47,500 nt of DNA from NCBI GenBank assembly GCA_964020155.1, contig OZ026551.1, positions 1,169,018-1,216,517 on the forward strand. The letters are read 5' to 3'. A program made the position numbers and the translations under genes. This stretch comes from Chondrilla cf. caribensis. Its lineage: Eukaryota; Porifera; Demospongiae; Chondrillida; Chondrillidae. Below, one piece after another: positions 46,560 to 47,500 of this stretch; positions within the stretch are counted from its first letter, which is position 1; each line of letters begins with the position of its first letter. The notes under the pieces were generated by a model. The model saw only the letters and a program-made list of their open reading frames with translations, was not told where the DNA came from and made no database searches.

Positions 46560-47187
46560 CTATACGTACAAGTCTTCATTCTTCCCCTGGATGTCATCGT
46601 AGCCGACCAGTTCGTATGCATTTTCCTCGTGGTCATTGACAGGGTCATGATTGTCATTGCTCCCAGCATCTGCACTCTGGTAAGCCGGGCAATCTGTCAT
46701 TTCAATGTTGTCTTGTGTTACCTGCCTGTTACTTCCTTCTGCAGCAGACGACTCATGTCTGAGAGGTAGAAACTAATGTGAACCAAGTACTATTCTAGAC
46801 TGCATGAGTGTGACTAACTGTGTACCACATATATGGTATATAACAACTTACTTTTCTGTTGACCTCGAGCAATCTGTCATTTCAATGTTGTCTTGTGTTA
46901 CCTGCCTATTGCATCCTCCTGTAGCAGATGACTCATGTCTGAGAGGTAGAAACTAATGTGAACCAAGTACTATTCTAGACTGAGTGTGACTAACTGTGTA
47001 CCACATATATGGTATATAACAACTTACTTTTCTGTTGACCTCGACTGAGAAACTTTGCACATGCACCAACTAGTGCCCGCTATGATTAGCATCAACATTA
47101 TCCCTGATATCAAACCTGCTATAAAGAGTCCTAAAGGCAAACTAAGTCTAGCATAAGAATCTTTAATCTCTGTCTGACGTTTTGGAT
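46560..47187 (-). CDS. Transmembrane segment and cytoplasmic tail of a receptor-like protein, 3' part
   Basis: Exons on the minus strand: 47187-47028, 46938-46852 and 46758-46560. The first follows TTCTGTTTATGTAG, is entered in phase 1, and encodes a short stalk (KRQTEIKDSYARL), one hydrophobic helix (LGLFIAGLISGIMLMLIIAG) and CMCK at the cytoplasmic face. Donors are AA|GTAAGT and all joins are phase 2. The second exon (HESSATGGCNRQVTQDNIEM) is a tandem duplicate of the start of the third (HESSAAEGSNRQVTQDNIEM). The tail continues AYQSADAG, ENAYELVGYDDIQ and ends NEDLYV, stop at 46562-46560. Tyr motifs (YELV, YDDI) could bind SH2 or endocytic adaptors, and the C-terminal L-Y-V fits a class II PDZ ligand; both are inferred. 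The ectodomain lies beyond the right edge. Confidence 0.75.
46689..47043 (-). repeat. Tandem exon duplication, ~180-bp unit
   Basis: Two adjacent copies (about 46689-46867 and 46869-47043) share CAATCTGTCATTTCAATGTT, the acceptor region and the donor intron CATATATGGTATATAAC, differing by a 4-bp indel and a few substitutions. Each unit contains the end of one exon, a whole ~90-bp intron and the start of the tail exon. Confidence 0.9.
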
Positions 47188-47500
47188 CTACATAAACAGA
47201 ATAATAATCATTGTATATATTTGGTCGAAATTCTAATTATTATACTAATCCATGGCATGCATAGCTATAGCCCGCGTCTATCACTACTTGGGCTTTTAAT
47301 AACATTATACAATGGCCATGGATCAGGGACTAATGAAATTGATATTTTAAGTTTGGAGTAAATGCTTTGAACATTCATGCATACACACATCCATAGCAAG
47401 CTCTTAAAAATGAAGTTGAAATCATTTTAATACATTTTATGTGTAAAAACATAGAAATCATGTAGCTGATTTGTGTATTCATGATATAATATTATATTGA
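47188..47500. other. Intron of the minus-strand transmembrane gene
   Basis: AT-rich, no exon seen. Presumably intronic because exon 47187-47028 is entered in phase 1 from upstream. Confidence 0.5.

Overview
This window is animal (metazoan) nuclear DNA. Its genes are split by short GT-AG introns, the proteins have animal domain architectures (iodotyrosine deiodinase, Ig/FN3 ectodomains, an NBR1-type LIR plus UBA tail), and there are TA-flanked MITEs, a long satellite and many (GT)n/(CA)n tracts. Compact genes and AT-rich spacers would suit a sponge or another early-branching marine invertebrate, but that placement is inference. There is no operon structure, ribosome-binding site or CRISPR array.

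Layout. 1-3022: a head-to-head gene pair. The 5' part of mitochondrial ribosomal protein L23 (minus strand, running off the left edge) faces a complete three-exon iodotyrosine deiodinase (plus strand) across about 340 bp. 3195-15165: a ~187-bp satellite of about 60 monomers, with divergent edges, homogenised higher-order blocks inside, one inverted monomer at the left edge and one MITE. 15440-25330: a ~4.4-kb unit repeated two and a half times. It carries an ankyrin-repeat gene whose 3' exons encode NBR1-like LIR motifs and a UBA domain. Each copy carries different lesions.

25330-38940 is gene-poor and rich in microsatellites, a 62-bp minisatellite and a 740-bp polypyrimidine block. By joining open segments at matching splice phases I can propose several short, unrecognised minus-strand exon sets (30077-30480, 36215-36816, 37106-37833). 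Two weak plus-strand candidates lie at 26225-26594 and 32076-32226.

38940-45660: a well supported plus-strand gene with TATA box, signal peptide, one Ig-like domain and five FN3 domains, each domain on one exon with phase-1 borders, and no visible membrane anchor. 46560-47187: the 3' part of a convergent minus-strand gene encoding a transmembrane segment and a tyrosine-rich cytoplasmic tail. One tail exon has been duplicated in tandem in frame.

Recurring themes are (GT)n tracts that begin exactly at 5' splice sites, local tandem duplication (satellite, gene cassette, exon, minisatellites), and a MITE family with CAGTxGAACCTC termini. The gene models are exon chains read by eye; none was checked against transcripts or databases.
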